From: Cokeromyces recurvatus
Taxonomy: Eukaryota > Mucoromycota > Mucoromycetes > Mucorales > Mucoraceae
Reading direction: 5' to 3'
NCBI RefSeq assembly: GCF_025118155.1
Contig: NW_026251405.1
Span: 434,001-498,000, forward strand
Length of the DNA stretch: 64,000 nt
In this document: positions 23,700 through 36,632 of the stretch, one piece after another
Layout: every line of letters begins with the position of its first letter
Numbering within the stretch: position 1 is the stretch's first letter
Notes under the pieces: model-generated
The model's database searches: none
What the model was told of the DNA's origin: nothing
Seen by the model: the letters and a program-made list of their open reading frames with translations, nothing else
Position numbers and translations under genes: made by a program

Positions 23700-26600
23700 C
23701 TAATGCTATTTTGAATTAGAATTATGCACTTCAATTTTACACTTAAAAAAGCCAGCACAATATGCATTAGCAACTATTCTAAGAAGAGCAATCTGGAATT
23801 GGATTGAAAATTATAAGGCTGAATTTGCTCTTTTATGTCATAATCAAACTCACATTGATGGATCTCCTGAAGTTTTATTTGATATATTCAATTCACTTGC
23901 AGACACAACAAAGCGAAAAGCTGTCTTTTGGCCTGTTCAAACTATGTTACTCATCCTTTGTCCTGACATCATTCTTTCAACTTCAGCATCAAATTCTATA
24001 CAAATTAAAAAGGTAAATTAAATCCTTTAAAATTGTAGCTTGTAAATTCTCTTATATTCTTTTTATTACATTACACTAGGCTGCCTTTTTTAATTCTCTT
24101 AGAAAAGCAATGAAGAATGACCGTATATGTGGATTAGCTGCAATTTGTTATGTCGATCTTTGTCGTGCAGCATCTTATGTACCAAAAGACAATGTAAGAT
24201 CTATTCGACAATTAGTTCCGGATGTTGAAAATGAATTGATCGATAAATTATTCAACATACATCGTTCTATTGATCTCGAGATGTTATCGAACAGCTTGGG
24301 TGTCTTGATAGATCGTCGAAGTCTAATGGCAGATTGCATTGTTGCTATGTTTCGACTAGATACAGAGAGGACTGTGAACTCACTTATTCCAACTTGCTTT
24401 GATTATGGTGCACCAACAATTTTTAAAATGAGTGTTGTTAAAGCAGCTGTTGCCATTGCATCAGAAGAGAACAGATTATCTTGGATTCCCTCTATTTCTG
24501 CATTATATACACCAATCTGTAGTCGACTTCGAAAGCTCTTTTTAGAGTTTTTCAATCGCGAGTATAAAGAGAAATTTGATGTGTCTAGTGCATATCAGAC
24601 TACAAGTTCTCGAAAAGCATTGTATAACACTACTGATAAACGTATCGCGAAAAAGGAAACAAGATCTGTACCAGTTCATGAACGATTTGAGTTGATTTTA
24701 GATGTATTGAGATTATATCAAACAGACCCTAAATTAGCCATTTTGGTAAAAAAAAAAAAGAAAAAAAACATATGCTATTAAACATACAAATGTATATTAA
24801 CTACATACATACATATATATATGTATATAATTGTATATAAATGTAGGGGAATGAAGATAATAGATTTGATCAAAATGTAGCTCTCATGGTATCTATTACT
24901 AATTGTCTTCGTGATCAAAACACCTGTGTTCGAGATGCGGCTGCAGAATGTTTATATAAACTGCATGCACCAGATTACATTATGTTGTGGGGAACGCCTG
25001 ATAAATATATGGAATCATTTTGGAAAATTTCATCACAAGTGCTTTTTACATTAGCTAAACAATTATTGGATAGTCGAGAACGAGAGAATGGACTTCGAAA
25101 ACTACTTGATCTTTTGAAAAGACTTTTGATTTCCCGCAATAAATTTTTAGAACAGCATCGTGATGTAGCCATGTATGGCATCGATACAAGAGAACGATTA
25201 CAGGCATCCATTGGATTAGAGGTTGCCCTTTTAGTGCTACTATGTTCATCTGATCCAGATATTTGCACCCTTTCAATTGATTGTTTTGGTCTTCTTTGTA
25301 CTGAAGTTCATCTAACTGAACGATTAGATGACTCACAACCTTCTTCTATCACCATTGTCGAAAATATCGCTTGCTATACTGAATTAGCAAACAATCCAGG
25401 AGTTATTACGGGCCGTAAATCACAGCAACGTCGTATACGTCGACTCTTAAGGATGGTTAACCATAGCTCACCTGGTATGTTAGCTGCTTGGGAAGAAGCC
25501 TGGAAACGATGGAAATTTATGACGCCTATAATAGCTCGTGTACCTGAGGAAAGTAGAGATGATTCAATGATTGACTCCAATCGAAAGGGTGGAGGATCGA
25601 TATGGCACGATAAACTGAGAAACACGTCTTCAAGACAGACTTCTTTACCTGTCCTTAACCGTATAGACTTTATTGATGATGATCGATCATCAGAATGGCA
25701 AAATTATGCTGGGTTTCTTGCTGCTTTAGGAGGCGTTTGTTTAATGACCGAATCATCTGTACCACCTTCACCTTCCTCCCAACGATCACGATCCATCGAT
25801 ACACTCACAAGTAATAGCTCTCGACATCTTACAGCTCCTATCGAATCAGCTACAATGGTGGATAAATTTATTATGGATATGGTTGAATTATTAGCATGTG
25901 ATAATTTAATTGTGCGTGAATGGGTACGTGAAATCTTGGGCAACGATCTTTCTCCTACTCTCTATCATATTCTATTTCGACATTTAGAAAACACTTTAAT
26001 GAAATGTTTTGTACCTGATAGTATGGATCCAATTTGTAGCCCTCGTTATACTTTATTTGTCGAACAGGCTATTTCAGTTCTTAAACAAGTTTTGGATCGA
26101 CTTGATAAATCAGAACACTTGTTTACTGTCGACTTTAGTACCTTGATTAATCAGTATGCTTTATATTTAAACAAGTTGGGAATAAATCAGCTATCAATTA
26201 AAATAAAGATTAAAATGTGCCAATTAGTTGATGTCTTGATGAACAAGAAAGAAAGTGTAACGTTAAGACAGGAATTTAAATTAAGAAACAAATTACTGGA
26301 AATTATAGTTGAATGGACAAGTGATTTCTCTCTGGTAAATAGATTAGCCTTTTTTTTTATTATTATTATTATTTTATTATATGCATTACTCACATGAATT
26401 TTTATTAATATATGATAGAAGCCAGATAATGTTAGTTCTTCATCAAACTGTGAATCATCACAATTAGAAAAATTGCAAAACGATTTAGATTTAGCTTGTC
26501 TAAAGACAATTGTCGCCCTTCTTCATCATTTACCTCTCCAACCTTCTGAGTCTGTTGTGGAATCTGATGCTCTCGCTATCAAAAGTAGGATGTTTTATAA

Positions 26601-29600
26601 ATATTTTACTTTCTTTTTTAAGCTTTTGAATCGATGCCGTGTATCAGAAATCGGAACCAATCCACAAGTACTTGGTTACAATTGTCAATACAAAAGATGT
26701 TCTGAATTAACACCTCTAAAGAATTACACTATTTTAGCATTATCAAATCTTTTGAGTGCTAACGTGGATGCAGGTCTTAAGTATTCATTTTCAATGGGTT
26801 ATCATGATGACACACGCACTAGATCAGCATTTATGGAAGTATTAACAAATATCCTAAACCAAGGAACTGAATTTGACACCTTAGCAGAAACAGTGATGAC
26901 AGACCGATATGAAAAGTTGATTGACATACTTGTTCAAGATGACTTGAATATTGCGCTTACATTGTGTGAAGTGTGTGCTTCATCTGATATTGATGATGTG
27001 GCAAATGTTTTACTAGCATGCTTTGCATCTAGAAATAAAACGATGGTGTTGCTCAAAGCCGTTATTGAAAAAGAAGTTGAAAATACAGGTAAAAAAAAAA
27101 AAAAAAAATTAGGCAAGTTAAACAGACACTTATACACATATACACATTAGAAAATGAAACAGATTTATTTAGAAAAACAAGTATTGCAACTCGTTTACTA
27201 TCGGTTTATGCTAAAAATAATGGAACTGATTATGTTCGCTCTGTCTTATTGCCTGTCTTTCAAAAGTTATCTGAACGTCCTCGTGAAGAAAAATGTTTTG
27301 AATTAGACCCATCTAAAATTGGACATAATGAAGATGTAAATAAGAATAGACAAAATGTCGTAGAAGTAACTGAAATGTTTTTGGACGCTATTTGTAACTC
27401 TGTCGATAAAGCACCCTATTCATTTAGAGAAATTTGTCACTTTATCTTGATAGCTGTTCGAGAGCAATTTCCAGAAGCAAAATATACAGCAGTTGGCTCT
27501 TTTATTTTCTTAAGATTCTTTTGTCCAGCAATCGTGTCTCCTGAAACAGAAGGACTGGTCAAGAATACAGCCTCTATCTCACGTGAAATGCGTCGTGGTT
27601 TTTTGATCGCTACCAAAGTGATACAAAATCTTGCTAATAATGTCTTATTTGGAGCTAAAGAAACGTTTATGATTGTTTTGAATGATTTCTTAACAAGTAA
27701 TATTTATAAAGTGGCAAGCTTTCTTAGAGAGATTTCTAAAGTACCAACTTCAAAGACAGTAACTGAAAGAACAGGTGGAGGATCAGGAGAAGAAGGCAAT
27801 GAGGTACCTCAATTGAATGAAAAGCAATATGCTATGTTGCATCGAGTGCTTTATGATAATATTGAACGAGTATCGCGTGATGTTGCTGCACGAGGTGTGC
27901 GTAACTTTCAAGATTCAGCAACACTCTGTGCGTGGAAACGAGAATTTGATAAGTTTGCTAACCTTCTTGCACAGCTTGGCCAACCACCTGAAGTGCCACA
28001 AAAGGAATTGGCTGTATCTCGTAGTTACGTCTATGCAGCCTCTAATCAACTTTATGCGGACTTTATGCGTAGAAATAGTCGTCGTAGTGTAGAAGCGATT
28101 GTATCAAAAAATATATTTTATGAGGGCAGTACTTCAAAAGCTGGCAGACCTGTATTCTATCTCATACTGCGCCATATCAATGCAGATAACATTGATTTTG
28201 AACTACTCATTTATCACGTCTTGCAGACTCTAGAACGTGCTGGAAACCGTCATTATGAGCTTGTCATAGATATGTCACGCTTTTGTCGATCGAATGAAAT
28301 TCCTGCACAATGGGTGCATCAACTGTTACAACTCTTGAGTGAAGATAAATCAGACAATATTGCCATCTGCCACATATTTAATCCTAATTCAAGTTTAAGA
28401 GCTTTTGTGAAAAAGCTTGCAAGACCAGTCTCTCACAAATTTACAAAACGTATTGTCTTTGCTGTTACATTGGCTGAACTTTACGAATATATTTCCCCGT
28501 CAGAGGTTAGACTTCCGAAATCTACAATTGGATTTGAGACTGATCCAAGTGCAGTCTTCTTCCCTGTGAATAAAGTTTTGAAATATACAACGCAAATACC
28601 TGTAACAATGAAAATTAGTGCGGAATATGTTCAAATAATGACGGTGCGGAAACAGGAAATCTTTTATGGACTGCATGCAGTAACAAATGACATTTGCCAT
28701 ATCTCTGAAATTGAAGATATTTCTATGACACAACATGATCGAGCAACGGAGCATATATTTGAATTCAGTTACAGATATACTAGAGACAATACAATAATGA
28801 CATTTAATTCACCAAAGAGAGAAGCTATTATCAATGTAAGTCCCCTCTCCTCCCTCCCTTTTTTTTTTTTCTTATCATCATATAATGAAATTAGATTTAT
28901 TTATTTATTTTTCTTTAAACCCCTTATATATAGGCAATTAAAAGTAGTAAACGTCGTTATGATATGTCTCGTCCTAGTAATATAAGTGAGCGTACAATTC
29001 AACCAAGTGATGTTCCTGGACGGTTGCTTAATATGGCATTACTTAACTTGGGCAGTAATGATCCTAATCTTAGATTAGCATCATATAATTTACTTTATGC
29101 ACTTAGTAGGGAGTTTAATTTTGATGTAGGAAAACAGCTTTTAGATGCAAAAGGTAATATACATATTTAAAAGAGAGAGAGAAGATACTAATAGTTTGGA
29201 TATATCATTAGATCTGTGTTTACCTGCAAATAGCACAGAATTTATTGTCAGTATTAGTGAAAAGATTGCAGCTACAGAACCATCACTCACACTTGAATTC
29301 TTAAATGAGTGTATTCTTGGATATAATAAATCAGAGCAAGGTCTACGCTACTTGTGTTTATTATATATGATACCATGGTTATCCAATCTATCCTTATATT
29401 GTAGTCGGTCTCCTCAAGATACAGCAAAAACAAAAGAATTGTTAAGGCTTCTTATTGATCTGACTCTAACGGGAGAAATATCAAAATTAGTTCAAGCTAA
29501 AATTTGGAAAACAATAGGCAAAATAGATGATATCCTTAATTTAGTTATTGATACATTTATCCAAGTTTCTAATGAATATGGGGTTGGATCAGTTCAAGCT

Positions 29601-31434
29601 GAGGCATTAGCAGATACACTTGTCACATTATCTAGTGTCGTTGTTCGATCTAAATTAATATCCTTTCTGCGTAAAGTAATTCATCATACATCCTTCAAGC
29701 CAACTCGATCTCTAATAGATCATCCTTCTTGGCCAGAGATTGCAATCCTTGTTCGATTTATTCTTATGTCATCTTTTAATAATCGTGGCCCTGTTAAACT
29801 GATTGTTCCTGAATTATTTCATATTATATCACTTATTGCTGGTGTTGGATGTACTGTCATACGCGCCTCAGTTCATGGTATTACTGTAAACTTGATTCAG
29901 TCACTTTGTACCTCTCTACCTTTGTCAGCAGCGAACGTAAAAAAGCTCCAACTTTTGTTAACAGAATTATCAGAGTCAAAGAGTCGTCTCTTGTTTGGCC
30001 TTAATCGATCAAATGCAAATGCATTTGTAATTATGCCTGAAACTTTAAATGATTCAAAGGAGCCAATCTCTTTGTTGTCTCTAGAAATTATTGTAAGTAA
30101 ATTGCTAGAAACAATCAAATATGCAGCACCAAATACAGATATTGCCAATTATTGGAGAGCAAGGTGGATGAGTTTAGTGGCAAGCACGGCGTTCCAATTC
30201 AACCCATCTGTACAGCCTCGTGCATTTGTTGTATTGGGGTACTTGGGACGAGAAGAGATTGATGACGACTTGCTTTATCAAATATTAGTAGCCTTACGTG
30301 GTGCATTAGCGATTTTTAATGATTCTGATCCTAACTTGGTTACAAGTATTATGATGTGCTTAAAGAATGTGGTTGAAAGCCTTCCTAGTGACTCACGTTA
30401 TCTATTACAGTTGTTCTGGGTAGCAGTTGCACTTGTCGAAATTAATACAGGACCTACCTTTGCTATGGCTATTGAACTGATCCAAGCTGTTGTCCGTGCT
30501 TTAGATTCTAATGGATTTTTTACAGATGATACAATGGTAGATGTCTTGTTAGCGGCCCGAGAACCAATTGCAGATGTTGCACGAGAACTTGACCACCTTT
30601 GTGGTGTTAACTTTGATAATCATTTCTCGTTTGCAATTGCAAGCATTTTTATGAAGGGTCTTCGATACAGTAATGTAAAAGATTCAATTTATCATGGTTT
30701 ACACACCTTTTTGGATATTGAACGTAAACAGTACATCTATGATGGTTTATCAGGTGAAAACAGCATTATTGAGGCTTCTACTTTAGGCTATGTAACTGGT
30801 CTACTTCCTTTAGCGGCAAAGAATGAAAAAGTGAAAGAATTATTGAAATCAGCAGGCTTGACAGAGGCAGATATTGATAGTCATAATACAATGAATGAAA
30901 AAGCTTATTCTGGTATTTTCGATAAATTTGATATACCTGATAATACGACAGCTTTACTTTTAATTTCATTACTGGCTACAATGCTAAATGCAGCCGATAA
31001 TGAATCTGAACGATTGTTTATTTATGGTCTTTTATCCGAAGCTGCAGTAGCTATTCCTGAAGTATTTGCGCTTGTGTAAAGTATTATATAAATGTGTATA
31101 TGAATATTCATTCAAAAAAAAAAAATGAAGGAGGGGAGAGTACGTGAAAGTAAGTCTAATTATATTTGTTTATAGGTATGATTCCTTATTACCAAAAATG
31201 AACCAGATTGTAATCAGTAGTCAAACACAACTTATTATTGAAGCAGTAAAATCTATTTTACTTACAGCTTGTTCAGATCCTGTTTTCATGGAATCCAAAA
31301 ATGGAACTTCACAAAGAAAGTTGCTCGATAAGCTAGGGTTTTCTGCTTTAGGTGATCCCACTTTTGGTGCTACAAACTCAAATATTTTACAGAATACCAA
31401 ACTTGCTAGTGAATTAATGGAACGTATTATATCC

Positions 31435-31440
<6 letters not shown>
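22417..31440 (+). CDS. NF1: Neurofibromin/IRA-type Ras GTPase-activating protein
   Basis: Giant RasGAP of roughly 2,500 residues that turns off Ras by speeding GTP hydrolysis. The start is MSTDTKLILSLVNRIAVR at 22417; at least a dozen short introns follow, and the stop is TAA at 31438-31440. The N-terminal HEAT-like region matches neurofibromin (FDLVD-like FDIFNSLADTTKRKAVFWP, ALGGVCL, QGTEFDTLAETV). The GAP domain has the arginine finger in DLFRKTSIATRLL (near 27165) and the signature FLRFFCPAIVSP. A Sec14-like module follows (GTSKAGRPVFYL, LLIYHVLQTL), then a PH-like part, and a C-terminal HEAT region (PGRLLNMALLNLGSNDPNLR, NPSVQPRAFVVLGYLGR). The match runs the whole length of human NF1. 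One junction, between exon 2 (ending about 22610) and the exon starting about 22858, is out of phase by one base and seems to need a micro-exon. Confidence 0.93.
23671..23699. repeat. T29 tract in a RasGAP intron
   Basis: A run of about 29 T in the intron following the GTAAGA donor at about 23637. It may act as an extended polypyrimidine tract, though the AG acceptor lies some 20 bp further on. Confidence 0.8.

Positions 31441-31468
<28 letters not shown>
31439..31468. repeat. A30 tract directly at the RasGAP stop codon
   Basis: The TAA stop of the RasGAP runs straight into about 30 A, so the 3' UTR begins with a genomic poly(A). This can be mistaken for a poly(A) tail in oligo-dT primed cDNA. 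Confidence 0.85.
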
Positions 31469-31469
<1 letters not shown>

Positions 31470-31740
31470 ATTTCTTTTTAATACTATATTATGCTAGTAT
31501 CAATAAGTTAATTGCTATATAGAAGTTATAATAATTATTATGTATTTTTATTTTGTGAATAAAGCATATTCTTATGCAGTTGAAAAAAAAAAAAATAGTA
31601 TTGTAATAATAATTAGCAGTATGTGACTTCTTAGATTCTTCTGACCTTTTTTTTTTTCGAGTATTTGGATTTTTTTTTTTTATTATTTTTATTATTATTA
31701 TTATTATTGACAATACTATAGACAATTATACAATTAAAAA

Positions 31741-32313
31741 ATGAATGCACCAGATCGTTTTGAATTATTCGTTATTCCAGAGGGAAAGAAAAAGTATAAA
31801 TTGATGAATTAAACGACTTTTTAAAATTTGAACTAATTTAATCATAAAAAAAAAAAAAGGGTGGAAATGGAAATTGATACCAAAATCCCTAATGCTGCAA
31901 CTTTTACAATTGAACGTGAAGATCATACACTAGGAAATATTTTGAGAGGGTAAATATATACATGTACATTATATTTATATATATATATATACATATTTTG
32001 CTTAGGAATAGAATATATAACTATAAACTTTAGACAATTATTAAAAGATCCTAGAGTTTTATTTGCTGGTTATAAAGTTCCTCATCCTCTTGAACACAAC
32101 TTTCTTATTAAAGTACAAACTGTACCTGGTACATCACCTGGAAAGGCATTAAAGGACGCAACTTCAGAGCTTATCTCAGAAATCAATACATTAAAAAATA
32201 AATTTGATATGGAAGTCATCCGTCATCGTACTTTTGAAGATGCAAAGCAGCCTCCATCGGGTTATGATGTTGACAGTATGGAACACCGTACAGGCATGGA
32301 TGTTGATTTTTAG
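31741..32313 (+). CDS. RPB11: RNA polymerase II subunit RPB11
   Basis: Small alpha-like subunit that pairs with RPB3 in the RNA polymerase II core. Three exons: 31741 to about 31791, 31860-31949 and 32034-32313. The protein starts [18 protein letters not shown] and continues [15 protein letters not shown], then [34 protein letters not shown] and IKVQT, the standard L-domain wording. The first intron ends in an A-rich acceptor (AAAAG) at 31859. Its tail past the core fold is about 40 residues ([11 protein letters not shown] ... GMDVDF). The start codon lies about 300 bp after the RasGAP stop, in the same direction. Confidence 0.94.
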
Positions 32314-33737
32314 AAATTTATATAAATATATATATATATATTTTTTTTATCGAGAGAGAAAAAGATAGAAGCAAAAAAATAAGCGTAAATTATATCTATT
32401 TGATTTTAAATACAAACCAACGATTAGTGTATTATGCATGCAAGACAATGCATTTATCTATCTAAAATCTATTTTTTTTTTCATTTTTTTTTAATGAATA
32501 AAAAGAAAGCAGACCTTTAATATGCGATTATATGTATATATTGTTATTATTATTAGTAGTAGTAGTAGTAATATTGTAACCTTCAGGAATCTAGCTATAA
32601 TGAAATAGTATGGCTCTGAAGATATTATAAACATAAATACAAGCAAAACATTCTACTCCTTGTCTTAAAGGAAGGGTACATTATTATATTATAGTAAATA
32701 TTATATACATATTTATAAAAGTCCTTCTATATTGACTACCGTAGTCAACATAACGAACTGTGTAATATGAATGTCGATAATAATAAAACGCAATAAGATA
32801 GTGGCTGATACACCCTTTTTATATATGTATTTATTTATTCACTTCAAGTGAAGTATCCTGAATAAGATAAATAATAAAAATCAGAAAATATCAAGAGAGT
32901 TTATTAACTCAAAAGTGCTCGAGAAAGAGGTTTACCAAGATGTTATAGAAACGGTCCTTATAGTACATAACCTACTTGTTTCTTTGACTACTTTAAATAT
33001 GCAAAAAAAAAAGTGTTGGCGTTATTTACACATTTGACATAAAGAAGGTAGTCGCGTATTTTATCTTGTCATTTTCACACCTTGCTTGTTTTAATATAGA
33101 CACCGCAGTCTAATTTCATATTTTTCATTATTAGAATAAAAAAAAAAAAAAAAAGTTGTGATCATTTCTTCTTTAGATTTCTAAGAGTATGAACCCACTC
33201 TCTCTCCCCTCTCGAAAGTCAAAGTTTATCAACTCAAAGGGTACGTGCACTGTATCGGGAATTGACTGTCAAAGTGGAAGCAAGTAACTGATATGATAAC
33301 ATATACCAATGAGCTTAACATTTTCAAGGATATGTTCAAAATGCTCAACAAAGTTGTTTAGAAAAAAACTTTTTCTGACAGAACCAAAGTGACATAAAAA
33401 AAAAAAAATTATGTCAAAGACACTTATAACACTTTTTATCTTATATTAATAAAGTCCATAATAGATCCACATCATAGATGCATTTTACAATTCTACCAAT
33501 CAATCAATTATCCTTATCGATAATGATCAACTCTTAAGTGTTCTCGATTAAAATCCCAAATTATAATCATTGAATCATCATCAAACTGTTCAGATCCATT
33601 TATATTTCAAGACACAATCAATTTTTAAAGGAAAAAAAAATGTTACTATTGTTCTTTTTTTTTTGGACTAAAAAGAGAATAAAAAAAAAGTAAGTTGATC
33701 TTACTTTTTATTATATTTAGTTAATTATATAAAAAAT
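32314..33737. other. Spacer between convergent RPB11 and eL31
   Basis: About 1.4 kb of AT-rich spacer with 3' flanks of both genes. It has a short TAG/TAA trinucleotide run near 32548-32570 and several short A or T runs. No gene, RNA or repeat family recognised. Confidence 0.6.
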
Positions 33738-34208
33738 TTAGTTTTCGTCTTCAACAACTTCGGTGTTAAGACCTATTATAAAAATCAAGAAAATAAATCA
33801 ATACATCGTTTCTCTCTCTCTTGGTCTTTTTTTTTATTATTATTTCTATTCCAAGTAAAAATTCAACTTACCCTTGAAGCTGGCAACGGGAACATAGGTG
33901 ACATAAGAGTAGAGCTTTTCCTTAGCATCTTCATCATCGTTACGCTTACGAGCGATACGGACACGGATACGGTGGTTGATGTGCTTGACACCACGAGACC
34001 AGAGAGCCTTGTTCAAAGCAGGGTCAAGACGAACGTCCTTGGTACCCATAGCCTTTTGAGCAAAGGCCTTGACAGCCTTAACGGCATGAGGAGTACGCTT
34101 TCTCAAAGAACGACCAAAGACGTGCTTGTGCAAGTGAATGGTGTATTCACGAGTAACGACATCAGCGAGGGTGGAACGCTTTTGAGTAGTCTTTTGGTCC
34201 TTGGCCAT
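33738..34208 (-). CDS. RPL31: Ribosomal protein eL31
   Basis: Cytosolic 60S protein at the exit tunnel. The start is [14 protein letters not shown] (ATG at 34206-34208); an in-frame upstream ATG exists but lies before a likely acceptor site, so it is probably not used. Core motifs are [22 protein letters not shown]-like [32 protein letters not shown] and [14 protein letters not shown]. The main exon ends in ASFKG, and a last exon at 33738-33773 adds [10 protein letters not shown] and TAA, matching the family tail. G+C is clearly higher than in neighbouring genes, which fits codon bias of a highly expressed gene. A 5' UTR intron probably ends just before the ATG (acceptor AAATAG, branch point TACTAAT) with a GTAAGTATA donor near 34515. 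Confidence 0.95.
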
Positions 34209-36398
34209 TCTATTTATCAATCAAAGATTAGTAAATAAATGGTTTATAATATGGATGGATGAATTATTTCTACATTACTTTAAAACGGATGGAATAAGCA
34301 AAAAAGGAGGGAATCAATAATTTGAATGGATTTCATGTCCATATTAGTACCAGACAATAGTGAGAGGAAAAAAAAATCATGTATGTCATGTCCGGTGTGT
34401 CGGTGATTCAATATTCAATTTTATTTTTTCGGTTCGAACCACAGTAAATAATAAATTCTTTTTTTAAATAAAGAGTTATTAATAAAACATGATCTAGTCA
34501 AAATTATATACTTACAAGCTTTAATAACAACTTTGCTTTTAATTGATAAATTTGAATGAATATATATTCTTTTTTTCTTTTTCCAAAAGAAAAAGTAGTT
34601 TGTGCTTACTTAATACTGTAAACCTAAAAGTCAAAGGACAAGAATTGTATTTCATATGTCATAAAGTAAATAGCAAAGACTATAAAATTAACAAAGGGAA
34701 AAGAACCCCTCCTCCTCTCCTGTATATGTATGCTTATTATATATAAATATATATGTTTATATACATATGTATTTACTTGATAATCAATGTAGTATTCATA
34801 GGAATAGAATAGGATGTAAAAAAAAGAAAAGATAGTATGGTCCTTTAAAGGGGGGAAGGGGGAATTGATAATATCTAGTTAGTTATACATGAAGGACTAC
34901 ATGGCATTACATTAACCATGTGAGCTATAAAAATATGCTCTACTTATTATCTTTAAAATGAGGTAAATGAAATATAGGTCTATTATTACATTACCAAGAG
35001 ATAATTTATATAAAATTAGTATATTGACTTTTTTTGTAATATAAATACTTACTTTATAACATGTATTTAAAATTAAAGATTTTTTTTTTTAGAAGAACAT
35101 ATGATCATGATTTTAATATAACATGTATTAGTAGACACATGATACTAATTACTACTGTTATTATAAATAATACAAGTAGCTAACATGAACGTATGCGTAA
35201 CATACAATAGTCATGGTCAAAACTAAGCTAAATTGAAAATTTATCATATCATTATTATAAATAGAAATATCATTCTTGTATGCGTATTTGTAGATAGGCT
35301 AGCTCTCAAAGCTATATAAAAGATATAATTATTATAGTATTATATCTATCTTACAAGTAAGATAAATTAATATATTTCATTTATTACATTCTTGATTCAT
35401 CTGATATGTGTGTGTGTTTATGTAAGCTAAATTATTTATCTGAATTCCAGTATTGTATTCTTGAATAGTAGGGAAGACTTTTTCCTAAAGATAGTTGATG
35501 TATTTCATCAGTAGTAAGGATAATATATAATTGTAGATTTTCGATATTTATATTGGAAGCTACGATACGATACTTTAAAAGAAGAAAGTCATTCAGTAAA
35601 CTAAAATAATTCTCTAGTCTGTATACAGATAAAATAACTACTCAAAATAGATGCAAATGATGAAATACTGCACATTATTTATTAAAATGAAAGGGTATTC
35701 TATTAATAATAACAACTGTGTATATTACTTGATGATCCATAAATCCTATTCATACTCTTACCTTATAGTGCTATGCTATGTTAAATACTTGGAGTCGATT
35801 AGTCCAGATTGTATTCTCGAGCAATCTAAAAAGAAAATTAAATCCGAAACTAGCGTATAGACATATTATATAAATGCATATCTCCTATGAGAATACATGT
35901 GTATAGCCTCTGATAAAATGCTATTAACTCAACCATCTAGTTACACATACCAAATGCATACTAAAACTATATCTATCTTATAGGAGAAATAAAAAAGACA
36001 AAAAGAAAAAAAAATAAAGGTAAAAAGGATATATTATACCTTTTAAACACGAGGTTTTTGTTGTATTTATATATCTTTCGAACAAAGCTCCTTTGTTATT
36101 TAGGAGAATATTACAATGAAAAAGAATATTCAGAAAGCTAGTTTTAATCAGAAAGAGGAGATAAAATACTTTACAAGAAATTGTTGTTGTTGACATAATC
36201 AATATTTTGATTGTTATTTATAATAGGACAAATTAATAAATTTTACTGTTTATATTTTCAAGGAGTAAATGTACAAAATTTAACCTTTTACTCTCCCCTT
36301 AATTTTTTTTTCTTTTGGGTATATACTTTTCTGTTCTCCTTAAATCACAAGGAGACTCTATTCCGTATTTAGTAAATTATTAAGCTTTATTTTATGAT

Positions 36399-36432
<34 letters not shown>

Positions 36433-36632
36433 GATATACCATGAACTCCTTCTTTAAAAATAAAATAAGAGACTAATTGCCGATCAATCTATACATATTT
36501 ATAAAAGGTATTTTAACTATTTACTTTTTATTGATTTACTTTCTTTTTTTTTTTTTCTTTGTTTTCTGTTTATTTTTTTTTAACTTTTTATTTATAATAA
36601 ATAAAGACTTTTTCTTATTTATTCACTCTATT
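34209..36632. other. Promoter and spacer region between eL31 and the zinc-finger gene
   Basis: About 2.4 kb between two divergent genes. The eL31-proximal 300 bp look like a 5' UTR intron. A perfect 10-bp palindrome GGTTCGAACC lies at about 34434-34443, and a GC-richer patch CCGGTGTGTCGG near 34391. The rest is AT-rich with short reading frames only, and an A31 tract at 36400-36430. No RNA gene recognised. Confidence 0.55.
36400..36430. repeat. A31 tract upstream of the zinc-finger gene
   Basis: A run of about 31 A some 200 bp before the zinc-finger protein start codon. Confidence 0.85.

Noticed and set aside
34430..34445. GGTTCGAACC as a tRNA T arm
   Set aside because: It is a palindrome; the flanks do not pair around a seven-base loop on either strand and no cloverleaf can be drawn.
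36477..36632. Earlier in-frame ATG for the zinc-finger protein
   Set aside because: The extra 52 residues are Phe/Leu/Ile low complexity from T-rich leader DNA, and [10 protein letters not shown] is a normal start.
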